A stretch of DNA of 64,000 nt from Thiobacillus denitrificans (GCA_002403375.1 DHHQ01000008.1:89233-153232), one strand, 5' to 3'; counted from the stretch's first letter, positions 16,709 to 25,786 are shown. Translations and numbers: made by a program. The notes: a model not told the origin generated them from the sequence alone.

Positions 16709-18306
16709 CGGCCCGCTACGCCCGGTCCACGCGCGGGGTGGTGACCTCGCCGCATCATCTGGCCACCGCCGCCGGCCGCGCCGTCCTCGACGCCGGCGGC
16801 AACGCGGTCGAAGCGGCGCTCGCGGTCGGCGCCACCCTGTGCGTCGTCTATCCGCACATGAACAGCCTGGGCGGCGACGGCTTCTGGCTGCTGTGCGACC
16901 AGTCGGGCAAGCTGACCGGGCTCGACGGCGCCGGCCCGGCCGGCCAGGCCTACGACCGCGGCTTCTATGCCCGGCAGGGATTGAGCGCGATCCCCGCCCG
17001 CGGTCCGCATGCGGCGAACACCGTGGCCGGACTGGTCTCGGTCTGGGGCGCCGCGCACGCGTTCAGCCGCACCCGCTGGGATGGCCGGCTTTCCTGGCAG
17101 GAACTGCTCGAGCCCGCGCTTGGCCACGCAGAACAGGGCTTCGCCTGCAGCGCGAGCCAGGGCGACTTCCTCACGCAGAAATGGGCGGAGCTCGGCGGCT
17201 TCGGCGGCCTGACCGACGTCTTCGCGCCCGGCGGGACGCCGCCGCAGGCGGGCGCCGACTTCCGGCAACCGCTGCTCGCCGAATCGCTGCGCCTGCTGCA
17301 GAGGGACGGCGCGGACGGCTTCTACCGCGGCGAGCTCGGGCGCCGGGTCGCACAGGGCCTGGCCGATGCCGGCAGCCTGCTGTGTGCCGCAGACCTGGCG
17401 GCGTTCGACTGCCGCAGGGTGGACCCCATCGGCGTGCGCTACCGCAACGGGCTCGCCGTCAACATGCCGCCGCCGACGCAGGGGCTCGCCTCGCTGCTCA
17501 TCCTGGGCCAGCTCGACCATTTCTATCTGGCCCGCCACTCGCATCTTTCCGCCGATTACGTGCATCTCGTGGTCGAGGCGACCAAGCAGGCTTTCCTTTT
17601 GCGCGACCGCCATGTGGCCGACCCGGACCATGTCGCCGTCCCCGTCGCCGAACTGCTTTCGCCCGCCGCGACCGCCGACCTGGCCGACGCCATCGACGTG
17701 TTCCGCGCGGCCCCCTGGGGCCGCGGCGTGGGGCCGGCTGACACGGTGTGGTTCGGGGTCGTCGACGCCAAGGGCCGCGCCGTCAGCGCCATCCAGAGCA
17801 TCTATCACGAATACGGCAGCGGCGTGGTCGCCGGGGACACCGGCATCGTCTGGCAGAACCGCGGCGCGTCGTTCTCGCTCGATCCGCGCCACGTCAACGT
17901 GCTGAAGCCGGGCAAGCGGCCCTTCCACACGCTCAACCCGGCGATGTACCTGGAGAACGGCCGTCCGCGGCTGGTCTACGGGACCATGGGCGGAGACGGC
18001 CAGCCGCAGACCCAGGCGGCGGTCGCCACCCGCGCGCTCGACTACCGCCTGCCGCTGACCGAGGTGCTGGACAGCCCGCGCTGGCTGCTCGGGCGCACCT
18101 GGGGGCAGAGTTCCGACACGCTGAAACTGGAAGGCCGCTTCGCCCCGGAGGTATTCGACACGCTTGCGAAGCGGGGGCACGAGGTCGAGCGGGTGGACGA
18201 CTACGCGCAGATGATGGGGCACGCCGGCGTCATCCGCGTGCTCGACGACGGCGGCTGCGAGGCCGCCTCCGATCCACGCAGCGACGGCGCCGCCGCCGGC
18301 GCCTGA
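16705..18306 (+). CDS. Gamma-glutamyltransferase-family hydrolase (possibly HpxW-like)
   Basis: A 533-aa Ntn-hydrolase of the GGT family. The self-processing and catalytic threonine is T347 in ADTVWFGVVD. Classical GGTs have TTHFS-type residues here; the TVW form resembles what I recall of the oxamate amidohydrolase (HpxW) branch. No signal peptide is visible, so it is probably cytoplasmic, unlike typical periplasmic GGT. It overlaps the ATPase gene by 4 bp and so is likely co-expressed with the transporter, hydrolysing an imported amide or gamma-glutamyl compound. Exact substrate is unknown. Confidence 0.82.
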   Translation: MTARYARSTRGVVTSPHHLATAAGRAVLDAGGNAVEAALAVGATLCVVYPHMNSLGGDGFWLLCDQSGKLTGLDGAGPAGQAYDRGFYARQGLSAIPARGPHAANTVAGLVSVWGAAHAFSRTRWDGRLSWQELLEPALGHAEQGFACSASQGDFLTQKWAELGGFGGLTDVFAPGGTPPQAGADFRQPLLAESLRLLQRDGADGFYRGELGRRVAQGLADAGSLLCAADLAAFDCRRVDPIGVRYRNGLAVNMPPPTQGLASLLILGQLDHFYLARHSHLSADYVHLVVEATKQAFLLRDRHVADPDHVAVPVAELLSPAATADLADAIDVFRAAPWGRGVGPADTVWFGVVDAKGRAVSAIQSIYHEYGSGVVAGDTGIVWQNRGASFSLDPRHVNVLKPGKRPFHTLNPAMYLENGRPRLVYGTMGGDGQPQTQAAVATRALDYRLPLTEVLDSPRWLLGRTWGQSSDTLKLEGRFAPEVFDTLAKRGHEVERVDDYAQMMGHAGVIRVLDDGGCEAASDPRSDGAAAGA

Positions 18307-18347
18307 TCCGACACAACACGCAGGGCCGCATACGGCCGCATGAGGGA

Positions 18348-19151
18348 ATGCAATTGCTGGAGATCGTTTCTTTTCTTGGACTGGGCCTGGTTGCCGGGCT
18401 GCTCGCCGGCATGCTCGGGATCGGCGGCGGCGTCGTGGTCGTTCCGGTGCTGATCTGGATTTTCCAGCTGCACGACCTGCCGCGCGAGATCGTTCCGCAC
18501 CTCGCCATCGGAACCTCGCTCGCCGCCATCGTGTTCACCTCGATGTCGGCCATCTGGGCGCAGCAGAAGCGCCGCGCCATCGACTGGCCGGTGGTGCGCC
18601 TGCTGGCCCCGGCCACGCTGCTCGGCGGCTTCGCCAGTGGCTACCTGGCCGGCTTCATCCCGGCGGCGATGCTGAAGGGCTTCTTCGCTGCCTTCCTGCT
18701 GCTCGTCGGCACCCAGTTCGTGCTGGACTGGAAGCCCGCCGCACACTGGCGTCTGCCGGGCCGCGGCGGACTGTGGGGCGTCGGTCTCGGCATCGGTTCG
18801 TTCTCGGCCCTGCTCGGCATCGGCGGCGGCAACATCACCGTGCCTTTCCTGCATGCCTGCAATCTCGAGCTCAGGCGCGCCATCGCCATCTCCACCGCGC
18901 TGGGCCTGCCCATCGCGCTGTTCGGCGCGGCCGGCTTCGTGCTGTCAGGGTGGGGGAACGCGCTGCTGCCGCCCGGCACCGTGGGCTACGTCTCGCTGCC
19001 CGCCCTGGCGGCGATCGCCGGCGCCGCCATGCTGACGGCCCCGCTGGGCGTTCGCCTGGCGCACGACCTGCCGGTCAGGAGGCTGAAGCGGGTGTTTGGC
19101 GTGCTGGTGCTGGCGATCTCGCTGCGCATGCTGTGGACCGTGCTGGCGTAG
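18348..19151 (+). CDS. TSUP-family (TauE/SafE) membrane permease
   Basis: A 267-aa protein with about eight transmembrane helices in two homologous halves, each opening with a glycine-rich motif (GMLGIGGGVVVVP near the N-terminus and LLGIGGGNITVPF in the middle). The family exports or imports sulfite, sulfoacetate and other small organic anions. It lies 41 bp after the GGT-family gene in the same direction; GAGGGA precedes the ATG. It might export a sulfur-containing product of the imported compound, but that is inference. Confidence 0.88.
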   Translation: MQLLEIVSFLGLGLVAGLLAGMLGIGGGVVVVPVLIWIFQLHDLPREIVPHLAIGTSLAAIVFTSMSAIWAQQKRRAIDWPVVRLLAPATLLGGFASGYLAGFIPAAMLKGFFAAFLLLVGTQFVLDWKPAAHWRLPGRGGLWGVGLGIGSFSALLGIGGGNITVPFLHACNLELRRAIAISTALGLPIALFGAAGFVLSGWGNALLPPGTVGYVSLPALAAIAGAAMLTAPLGVRLAHDLPVRRLKRVFGVLVLAISLRMLWTVLA

Positions 19152-19172
19152 GGACCGAACTAGGAGACGCGT

Positions 19173-19619
19173 GTGAACGACCTGGATCAGAAAATCCTCG
19201 CCATGCTGGTCGACGACGGCCGCATGAGCTTCGCCGACATCGCGCGCGAACTGGGCATTTCCCGGGTGCACGCGCGCGACCGGGTGCAGCGCCTGATCGA
19301 CGACGGCGTCATCGAGAAATTCACCGTCATCGTCAACCCGGAGAAGGTCGGCACCACCGTTTCGGCCTTCTTCGACGTCGAGGTCGACCCGCAGGGCATC
19401 GAGATGGTCGCCGAAGACCTCGCCAGGCAACCCGAGGTCAGGAGCCTCTACATCATGAGCGACATGACCAGCCTGCACATCCACACCCTGACCCAGGACA
19501 ACGCGGCGCTCGAGGATTTCGTCCGCCGCAACCTGTTCTCGCGCCGTCACGTCGTCAAGGTCAACTGCAAGATGCTGCTGAGCCGGGTGAAGAACCGTCG
19601 CGGGGGGGCGAGGATCTAG
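19173..19619 (+). CDS. Lrp/AsnC-family transcriptional regulator
   Basis: A 148-aa regulator with an N-terminal winged helix-turn-helix (about residues 3-55, with MSFADIARELGISRVHARDR) and a C-terminal RAM ligand-binding domain. The start is GTG with TAGGAG 9 nt upstream. It is the last gene of the transport operon, 21 bp after the TSUP gene, and likely senses an amino acid or related compound and controls the operon. Confidence 0.9.
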   Translation: MNDLDQKILAMLVDDGRMSFADIARELGISRVHARDRVQRLIDDGVIEKFTVIVNPEKVGTTVSAFFDVEVDPQGIEMVAEDLARQPEVRSLYIMSDMTSLHIHTLTQDNAALEDFVRRNLFSRRHVVKVNCKMLLSRVKNRRGGARI

Positions 19620-20039
19620 GGGGGACGTCAACAGGCCGTCCCGGCGGGGAAGCTTGGCTGCTGTCGAGGCTGAGGGGGGGGCTCGGCATCGATGGTCCGG
19701 ATTCGACCCGGAGCGGACGGTCGGCATGGTATCCGTGGACGTCCGCTGTTCGGCCTGAACGGACTGTCATGGGACTACCGCGACTGTCTGATTTGCGGGT
19801 CCGAGCAGACTTCCAGAGATAAGTGCGGGCGTCAGTTTGTACAGGCGGGGAATGCTGTTTTGCAAGACTAGACCCCGATGCCGTTTGTCTACCGAAACTA
19901 CAGGTAATGGACTCGCCATGCGATGGGAACGAGATCGAGCCCGTGCGAACGCATTGATTCCAGACCTGAACCTGAAAATTCGGCCTTGGCGCCTGAACCT
20001 TGTGGTGCGCCTCTGTAGGCTTGATTTGTTTAGCTGTAT
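19620..20039. other. Non-coding junction, GC-rich to AT-rich
   Basis: I see no gene. Composition changes at about 19830 from nif-island GC to AT-rich sequence that continues through the three-gene cassette, so a transfer boundary probably lies here. No tRNA, integrase or clear terminator was found. Confidence 0.5.
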
Positions 20040-20618
20040 CTAAACTTTATCATGCAATTCTTTGGCAGCTTCAGTTCCCTTGAACAGTCCTATTTTCACA
20101 AGCCTGAAAGGCATTAACACTACATATCCAACCAACTCTCTATTTTTAAATACGAAGAATATAGAAAGTGAGAAAAGTAGAAGTAAAAAATAAGTTTTGA
20201 GCTGTAATTCTAGCTTCATAGCCTCAAGGTGTATCAATGAGGCTATTGAAGCTTCTTTGAAAAATGCTTTTTGATTCTCGTCGCCGAAATGCCAACCTTC
20301 TTGATAGGCCCTATCGTGTAAGTCACTTAATTTTGCATTTGAGTGCATCATTGGATAAATTTGGCTTAGGAATGTGCCAAAATCTATGTATTCAGAAAAG
20401 TTTTCACACGAATCATTGATGGCACATACGTTATAAAAATGTGTGCCTTCATTCCAGAATCTAAATTTATCGTTATTCATCGTTGCCAGCATGACGATGA
20501 TCGAATTATCAAATGGTGTAAGTGTTGCTTTGTCAGTTAGACGAGAATTACCAGGCATAAAAAGCAAAAGCATTACTAAGCAAACCAATAGGCCCAAGTA
20601 ACGTTCAAATTTCTGCAT
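20040..20618 (-). CDS. Hypothetical membrane protein (island gene 3)
   Basis: A 192-aa protein not recognised. It has an N-terminal hydrophobic segment (residues about 8-24), a polar central domain of about 110 residues with cysteines at CAINDSC, and a second strongly hydrophobic segment (about 144-160), then a basic C-terminus. It is probably an inner-membrane protein with a periplasmic loop. Base composition is much lower in GC than its neighbours. It follows the 52-aa gene by 2 bp. Confidence 0.6.
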   Translation of the reverse strand: MQKFERYLGLLVCLVMLLLFMPGNSRLTDKATLTPFDNSIIVMLATMNNDKFRFWNEGTHFYNVCAINDSCENFSEYIDFGTFLSQIYPMMHSNAKLSDLHDRAYQEGWHFGDENQKAFFKEASIASLIHLEAMKLELQLKTYFLLLLFSLSIFFVFKNRELVGYVVLMPFRLVKIGLFKGTEAAKELHDKV

Positions 20619-20620
20619 TA

Positions 20621-20779
20621 CTACCCTTCCCTGAGAGATAAAATATGGTCGACACGGTCATTTACACCTGCAAATCGTGTTTGAACGCTATTTGCTTGAG
20701 TTTGATCGACCGCTAGGTTGGAAATTCTTGCCAAACGATCGCGCCCTTTAAGACGATTTGCATCAATTACTCTTGCCAT
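20621..20779 (-). CDS. Hypothetical 52-aa protein (island gene 2)
   Basis: A short frame MARVIDANRLKGRDRLARIS... ending HILSLREG. Its ATG overlaps the end of the upstream gene and its stop lies 2 bp before the downstream ATG, so it fits an operon exactly. The sequence is polar and helical, with no signal or membrane segment. It is probably real because of the tight spacing and sensible codon use; function unknown. Confidence 0.5.
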   Translation of the reverse strand: MARVIDANRLKGRDRLARISNLAVDQTQANSVQTRFAGVNDRVDHILSLREG

Positions 20780-21363
20780 TCCTTATTTAGCAACTTACCG
20801 AGTCGATAAACACTTCCTTCGATGTTTTTAATTACATGGAGAATTTTTTCTTCATCTATGGCGACAATTTCGCCGTTCACACCTCGTAATTCAGTGTGTT
20901 TGGATGCGGAAAACAATAGGTTTTTCGAATTCTCCATCGCTGTTGCCAATCCCCTATTGATGGCAGCCTCGTTTTTCGCATACTCAGGGGACCCAGAACG
21001 AAATGGGAGCGATTGCTTAAGTGCAATAGGAAGCTTGACCTCTAGGGTAATTAAGCCTTCTGTTTTAACAACTTTCCGATTTCTATATGAAATCAGTGCG
21101 CTTTCCCATAGTTCTCGTTGGTACTCTTGCATCGATAAAACATTTCCATTTACCCATTTTATAATACGCTCTGTTTCATTCTTGTCATACCTTGCTAACT
21201 CAGCCCAAAAGGCTTGATGCAATTCTTTATCAATGAATCCATCAGCAGAAATTACGGTGCGAAAAATTTCATCTGTTTTTGATGGCGTGTTGTTTTGTGC
21301 ATAACCAACCAATGGGGATACTAGAGAGAAGTAAAGCAATAGTTTATAGATAAACTTTTTCAT
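20767..21363 (-). CDS. Hypothetical secreted protein (island gene 1)
   Basis: A 198-aa protein with a clear Sec signal peptide (MKKFIYKLLLYFSLVSPLVGYAQ, cleavage probably after GYA or AQ). The mature part is about 175 residues, mixed alpha/beta, without cysteines. No family recognised. It begins an AT-rich three-gene operon (secreted protein, small soluble protein, membrane protein). A toxin-immunity or surface-modification role is possible but unsupported. Confidence 0.6.
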   Translation of the reverse strand: MKKFIYKLLLYFSLVSPLVGYAQNNTPSKTDEIFRTVISADGFIDKELHQAFWAELARYDKNETERIIKWVNGNVLSMQEYQRELWESALISYRNRKVVKTEGLITLEVKLPIALKQSLPFRSGSPEYAKNEAAINRGLATAMENSKNLLFSASKHTELRGVNGEIVAIDEEKILHVIKNIEGSVYRLGKLLNKEWQE

Positions 21364-21677
21364 GGTTTACGAGGTTGAAATGCTCCGTCGCAGATGCAAA
21401 TCATCAACTATACGCACTGAATCGCCCTCAGTCTCCTAGACGTTCTTGAGTTTCAATTTTTGGCCGGCAGCTTTGGCCGAGAAACTGGCCGCTAACGATT
21501 CCATAGCGGAAATCGCCGGCTAAATCTTGAGCGTCGGCTATGGCCGACAACCGGACACTCGGTGTGCCCAGCCTGACCGTCCGCTAACGGTCCGGTTCGG
21601 GCTGCAGATTCAATGGATGCAACACACCGGAAACAGCGCGGGCCGAAGCAGACCCCATACTTGAGGCGCGGGGCAAT
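21364..21677. other. Non-coding region between the AT-rich cassette and nadE
   Basis: It contains GC-rich repeats of TGGCCG/CGGCCA type at about 21460-21560 and a short hairpin GACCGT-CCGCTA-ACGGTC at about 21577-21594, which might end transcription. The upstream region of the secreted-protein gene (21364-21420) shows no distinct promoter to me. Confidence 0.4.
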
Positions 21678-23750
21678 CTAGTCCCCCACGTCGGGAATGT
21701 CCCCCAGCTGCGCGAGCCATGCCGTCGCTTCGCTGTCGCTGGGCGCACGGTAGTCGCCACGCGGAGAGAGCGAGCCGCCCGATCCCACCTTGGGGGCGTT
21801 GGCGATGCAGCTGCGCTTGTATTGGCTGTGCTTGAAGAAGCGCTCGACGAATACGCCGAGCCAGCGCTTGATCTCGGCGAGGTCGTACTGGTGGCGGTGG
21901 GCCTCGGGAATGTCCGGCCAGCTGCCTCGGCTGCGATCGGCCCAGGCGGACCAGGCCAGGAAGGCGACTTTGGCCGGCCGATAGCCGAAGCGCAGGGTGT
22001 AATAGAGGTTGAAATCCTGCAATTCATAGGGCCCGACGATGTCCTCGGAGTGCTGGGCCGGCTGCTCGCCTGCCGCGCCGGGCACCAGCTCCGGGCTGAT
22101 CGCGGTTTCGAGTATCTGCTGCAGGGTTGCGCTTGCGTCGGCGCCGATCTGCCGGGTGTCGGCGGCCCAGCGAATCAGGTACTGGATGAGCGTCTTGGGA
22201 ACGCTGGCGTTGACGTGGTAATGGGCCATGTGATCGCCCACGCCGTAGGTGCACCAGCCGAGCGCGAGTTCGCTCAGGTCGCTGGTCCCGACCACCAGTC
22301 CATTGTGCAGGCCTGCCAGGCGGAAGAGGTGGCTGGTGCGCTCGCCTGCCTGGACGTTCTCGAAGGTGACATCGTAGAGCGGCTCGCCGGCGGCGAAGGG
22401 ATGGCCGATGTCCTTCAGCATCTGCTGGCAGCTGGGGCGGATGTCGATCTCGACCGCCTGGCAGCCCACTGCCTGCATCAGACGCCGCGCCTGCCGCAGC
22501 GTGCGTTCGCTGGTGGCGAATCCCGGCAGGGTGCAGCCGAGGATATGGTCGCGCGGCAGGCCCATCACATCCATCGCCCTGGCGCACACCAGCAAGGCCT
22601 GGGTCGAATCGAGGCCGCCGGAGACGCCGATGATCACGCGGTCCACGCCGGCGGCACGCAGACGCTTCACCAGCCCCTGCACCTGGATCTGATAGACCTC
22701 CCGGCAGCGCGCATCCCGCTGCGCCGGGTCGCTCGACACGTAGGGGAAGCGTTCGTAGCGCCGCTGCAGCGGAACCGGGTCGGCGGTGGGCAGCTCTGCC
22801 ACGAAGCGAACGGTGCGGAAGCGGACGGCGTGCTCGCGGTGGCGGCGCACGGCCTGCGCGAAGCTGTTCTGGCGCATGCGGTCCTGCGCCAGACGGTCGA
22901 GATCGATGTCGGCCGAGACGAGCTGTGGACGATCGGCGAATCGCTCCGTCTCGGCGAGGAGGGTGCCGTTCTCGCAAACCATGCCGTGCCCGTCCCACGC
23001 CAGGTCGGTGGTCGATTCGCCGCTGCCCGCCGCGCTGTAGACGTAGGCGGCAAGGCAGCGCCCCGACTGGTTGGCGACGAGTTGCCGCCGGTAGGCATCC
23101 TTGCCGACGGTGATGTTCGACGCCGACAGATTGACGAGCAGCGTGGCCCCGGCCAGGGCCGCGTAGGACGACTGCGGGATGGGTACCCACAAGTCCTCGC
23201 ACAGTTCGACGTGGAAGGTCAGCAGCCGCTGGTCTTCCAGTTGGAACAGCAGCTCGCTGCCGAAGGGAATGTCGCGCTGGTCCAGCAAGTCGATGCGCTC
23301 GCTGCGCGCGTGATCGGCCGGCGCGAACTGGCGCAGTTCGTAGAACTCGCGATAGTTGGGCAGGTAGGTTTTCGGGACGACCCCGAGTATCCGGCCGCGG
23401 TGGAGCACGACTGCACAGTTGAAAAGCAGGCCGTCCACCTGCAGCGGCGCGCCGACGACCGCAATCGCGGCGATGTCACCGCAGGCGTCGCGCACCTGGC
23501 GCAGCCCCTCCAGGCATCCGTCCAGCAGCGCCTGCTGATGGAAAAGGTCCTCGCAGGAATAGGCCGACAGCCCAAGCTCGGGAAACACGACCAGCAGCGC
23601 GTTGCCTGCCGCCGCCTGGCGCAGCAGCGCGATCGTCTCGCCGGCGTTGAACGCCGGGTCGGCCACCTTCACGCCCGGCACGGCGACCGCTACGCGCACG
23701 AAGTTGTGGCGATAGAGGTTGAAGAATGCGCCGTGTCCAGGCGTTCCCAT
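21678..23750 (-). CDS. nadE: NAD+ synthase, glutamine-dependent
   Basis: A 690-aa two-domain NadE. The N-terminal nitrilase-type glutaminase has triad E58, K127 and C184 (HVELCEDLW). The C-terminal synthetase has the ATP-pyrophosphatase loop SGGLDST at 377-383. It amidates deamido-NAD+ with ammonia channelled from glutamine. Length matches the long NadE class. I chose ATG 23750 (AGAGGA upstream) over the open frame to 23900, whose N-terminus is not NadE-like. It stands apart from the nif operon by about 200 bp and is probably a housekeeping or duplicated copy. Confidence 0.92.
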   Translation of the reverse strand: MGTPGHGAFFNLYRHNFVRVAVAVPGVKVADPAFNAGETIALLRQAAAGNALLVVFPELGLSAYSCEDLFHQQALLDGCLEGLRQVRDACGDIAAIAVVGAPLQVDGLLFNCAVVLHRGRILGVVPKTYLPNYREFYELRQFAPADHARSERIDLLDQRDIPFGSELLFQLEDQRLLTFHVELCEDLWVPIPQSSYAALAGATLLVNLSASNITVGKDAYRRQLVANQSGRCLAAYVYSAAGSGESTTDLAWDGHGMVCENGTLLAETERFADRPQLVSADIDLDRLAQDRMRQNSFAQAVRRHREHAVRFRTVRFVAELPTADPVPLQRRYERFPYVSSDPAQRDARCREVYQIQVQGLVKRLRAAGVDRVIIGVSGGLDSTQALLVCARAMDVMGLPRDHILGCTLPGFATSERTLRQARRLMQAVGCQAVEIDIRPSCQQMLKDIGHPFAAGEPLYDVTFENVQAGERTSHLFRLAGLHNGLVVGTSDLSELALGWCTYGVGDHMAHYHVNASVPKTLIQYLIRWAADTRQIGADASATLQQILETAISPELVPGAAGEQPAQHSEDIVGPYELQDFNLYYTLRFGYRPAKVAFLAWSAWADRSRGSWPDIPEAHRHQYDLAEIKRWLGVFVERFFKHSQYKRSCIANAPKVGSGGSLSPRGDYRAPSDSEATAWLAQLGDIPDVGD

Positions 23751-23956
23751 TTCAGGTGTCCTCTTCTCTGCCCGACCTGGCGACGAGGCGGTCGCGTCGA
23801 TGCGTCGGTGCCTGTCCGGAGAAAGGCTGGCGGTCCGCAGCCGGCCCCTGGTGCCACTGCCGCGACAAGGGCGATAAGCTGAATAGTAGTACCGGGCCAT
23901 CCCTCCCGAGGCGGATTCCTGGATCAGCCGCCGTTCTCACGGCGCCCGTCATCGTC

Positions 23957-24727
23957 TCACGCAGCCTGCACCACCCCCCGCAGGTACTTCAGCACGGGCA
24001 GGGTCGAGGCGCTGTCCAGCGCGGTGTAGCCGCCGCTGGTTTCCTTCCCCAGGTCGGCGCCGGCCTCGACCAGGCGCCTGAGCACATCGAGCTTGCCGGT
24101 GGAGGCGGCGTAGATGGCGCAGGTGGCGCCGTTGACGTTCTGGTTGTCGACGTGGGCGCCGTGGGCGATGAGCAGGGAGACGAGTTCGGGGTCGCCGTGC
24201 ACGCAGGCGAACCACAGGGCATGGTGGTCGTCGTCGTTGACGTGGTTGGGGTCGGCGCCCAGCGCCAGCAGTTCTTCCACCAGGGCGCGCTCGCCCTGCA
24301 GCGCGGCCAGCATCAGGGGCGACATGCCGTTGTCGATGCGGGCGTGCAGGCGGTCGAGCGGGAAGCCGCGATCCATCAGCCAGGTGGACAGGGTTGGCGA
24401 AGGCGAACCGGGGGCGACCGCTGCGGTCCGGGTGAACTGCAGCCAGCCCTGCCAGCCGCCCACCAGGTTGTGCACCCGGGTGTAGCCGAAGCTGGCGATG
24501 AACTGGCACAGGTCGCGGCTGCTGTTGCCGTGATAGCAGTAGACCAGCACCGGGCGCTCGGGCTGACGGCTTTTCATGAGCTGCCTGAGCAGCGCGTCGG
24601 AGACCGGCTGGGCGTCGTCGAGATGGCCTTGCGCAAAGCTCGCCGGATCACGGAAGTCGAGGACGAGCAGCTCCGGTTCGCAACGCAGATCCTGCAGCTG
24701 GGCGGGGTGGAGGTCGTGGTAGCTCAT
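23957..24727 (-). CDS. Rhodanese-ankyrin repeat fusion protein
   Basis: A 256-aa protein. The N-terminal rhodanese domain (about 1-105) has the active-site loop with C64 (YCYHGNSSRD). The C-terminal half has about four ankyrin repeats (about 130-250, for example GMSPLMLAALQGERALVEEL and GATCAIYAASTGKLDVLRRL). The rhodanese cysteine could carry persulfide sulfur. It is the last gene of the long nif accessory operon and overlaps the preceding gene by 4 bp. Its ankyrin part is very similar to the protein at 25783-26250. Function in nitrogen fixation is inferred from context only. Confidence 0.85.
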   Translation of the reverse strand: MSYHDLHPAQLQDLRCEPELLVLDFRDPASFAQGHLDDAQPVSDALLRQLMKSRQPERPVLVYCYHGNSSRDLCQFIASFGYTRVHNLVGGWQGWLQFTRTAAVAPGSPSPTLSTWLMDRGFPLDRLHARIDNGMSPLMLAALQGERALVEELLALGADPNHVNDDDHHALWFACVHGDPELVSLLIAHGAHVDNQNVNGATCAIYAASTGKLDVLRRLVEAGADLGKETSGGYTALDSASTLPVLKYLRGVVQAA

Positions 24728-25302
24728 GGCGTGGGTTCCTTTCGCGGGTCGGGCATGGGCAGCGACGTGCGCAGCATGTGCTTGAAGGCTTTCATCACCG
24801 GCTTGGGGATCTCGGTTTCGGCGCGCACGCGCCAGGCGTGGACGGCTTCGGCCAGCGCGGGGTTCGTGCCCTGCCGGGCCTGCGCGATCAGGGCGTGAAC
24901 CTCGTCGCCGAGGCTGAGTCCGGGCCGAGTCCTGACCACGTCGTAGACGGCGGTGAGGGCGGCTTTTTCCGCTTCGCCCATCCTGCATTTGCCGTCGAGG
25001 ATCTTGAGCATGATGGCGGCGACGCAATCGAGGTGGACCGGTTCGAGCGGGGTGGCGTGCGCCCAGCGCATGGCCGGGTGAACGGCGGGTTCGCCTTGCT
25101 GTGCGGCATCCCACAGCGTCTTGAAGCGCGTGTCCAGGTCGGAGAGCAGGCGGTCGGTTTCATCCAGCTGGATGAAGCCGGCGCGCGGCGCCAGCATGCC
25201 GGTTTCCAGTTCCCGCTTCAGGCGCTCGCGCCGGGCATGGACCTCGGCGATGCAGGCCTTGAGTCGGCCGATTTCCAGTTCGGTGTCCTGTTCAGCGTTC
25301 AT
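24724..25302 (-). CDS. nif-operon protein of unknown function, coiled-coil N-terminus
   Basis: A 192-aa soluble protein. Residues about 5-40 form a probable coiled coil (EIGRLKACIAEVHARRERLK); the rest is helical with two cysteines in the middle. No family that I can name. The start at 25302 is chosen because the frame upstream is GC-rich filler. It overlaps the next gene by ATGA. It belongs to the tight cluster ankyrin-TPR-this-rhodanese/ankyrin. Confidence 0.65.
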   Translation of the reverse strand: MNAEQDTELEIGRLKACIAEVHARRERLKRELETGMLAPRAGFIQLDETDRLLSDLDTRFKTLWDAAQQGEPAVHPAMRWAHATPLEPVHLDCVAAIMLKILDGKCRMGEAEKAALTAVYDVVRTRPGLSLGDEVHALIAQARQGTNPALAEAVHAWRVRAETEIPKPVMKAFKHMLRTSLPMPDPRKEPTP

Positions 25303-25330
25303 GGTTTTCCGGGGTGAGAGAGGCGGCTCC

Positions 25331-25786
25331 TCAAATCCCCGCGGCCAGCGCCGCCACCACCGAACTGCCAATGCCGTCGCTGGGGTCGAGCTGCCGCAAC
25401 TGATCGAGGATTTCGAGCGAGGCGGCGGTGTTGCCGCGGCGCAGTTCGAGAAACGCCATGGCCTTGAGGGTGAGCAGGGCGAAGCTGGCGGTCTTGCCGT
25501 TCAGCATGTCGGGCGTCCAGTCGCGCCAGTCGGGCGGCAGTTGGCCGAGCCGGGCGGCCTCGCGCATGCCGAGTGCGGCCATGTCGTAGGCGGCGTCGAA
25601 GGCGCATTCGCGGTTGTAGAACTTGACCAGCGCACGGTAGAGCGGCAGCGAAGCGGGCGCCTGGCTTCGCGCGATGCCGAACAGCAGCTCGGCGCCGGCC
25701 GGGTCGCTGCGGTATTGCGCCATGCCGCGCTGCAGCAGGGCGAGGACGCCGGCGGGCAGATCGTCGATGTCGACCGGGTCGTTCAC
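25331..25786 (-). CDS. nif-associated TPR-like protein B
   Basis: A 151-aa helical protein. The likely start is GTG at 25786, overlapping the ankyrin gene stop (GTGA); an in-frame ATG at 25825 lies inside that gene. It resembles the protein at 714-1229 (shared pattern LPPDWRDW, then ALLTLKAMAFLELRRGN, then LDQLRQLDP), so the two are probably paralogues in the same nif island. TPR-type repeats suggest protein-protein contacts; no catalytic motif. Confidence 0.7.
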   Translation of the reverse strand: MNDPVDIDDLPAGVLALLQRGMAQYRSDPAGAELLFGIARSQAPASLPLYRALVKFYNRECAFDAAYDMAALGMREAARLGQLPPDWRDWTPDMLNGKTASFALLTLKAMAFLELRRGNTAASLEILDQLRQLDPSDGIGSSVVAALAAGI

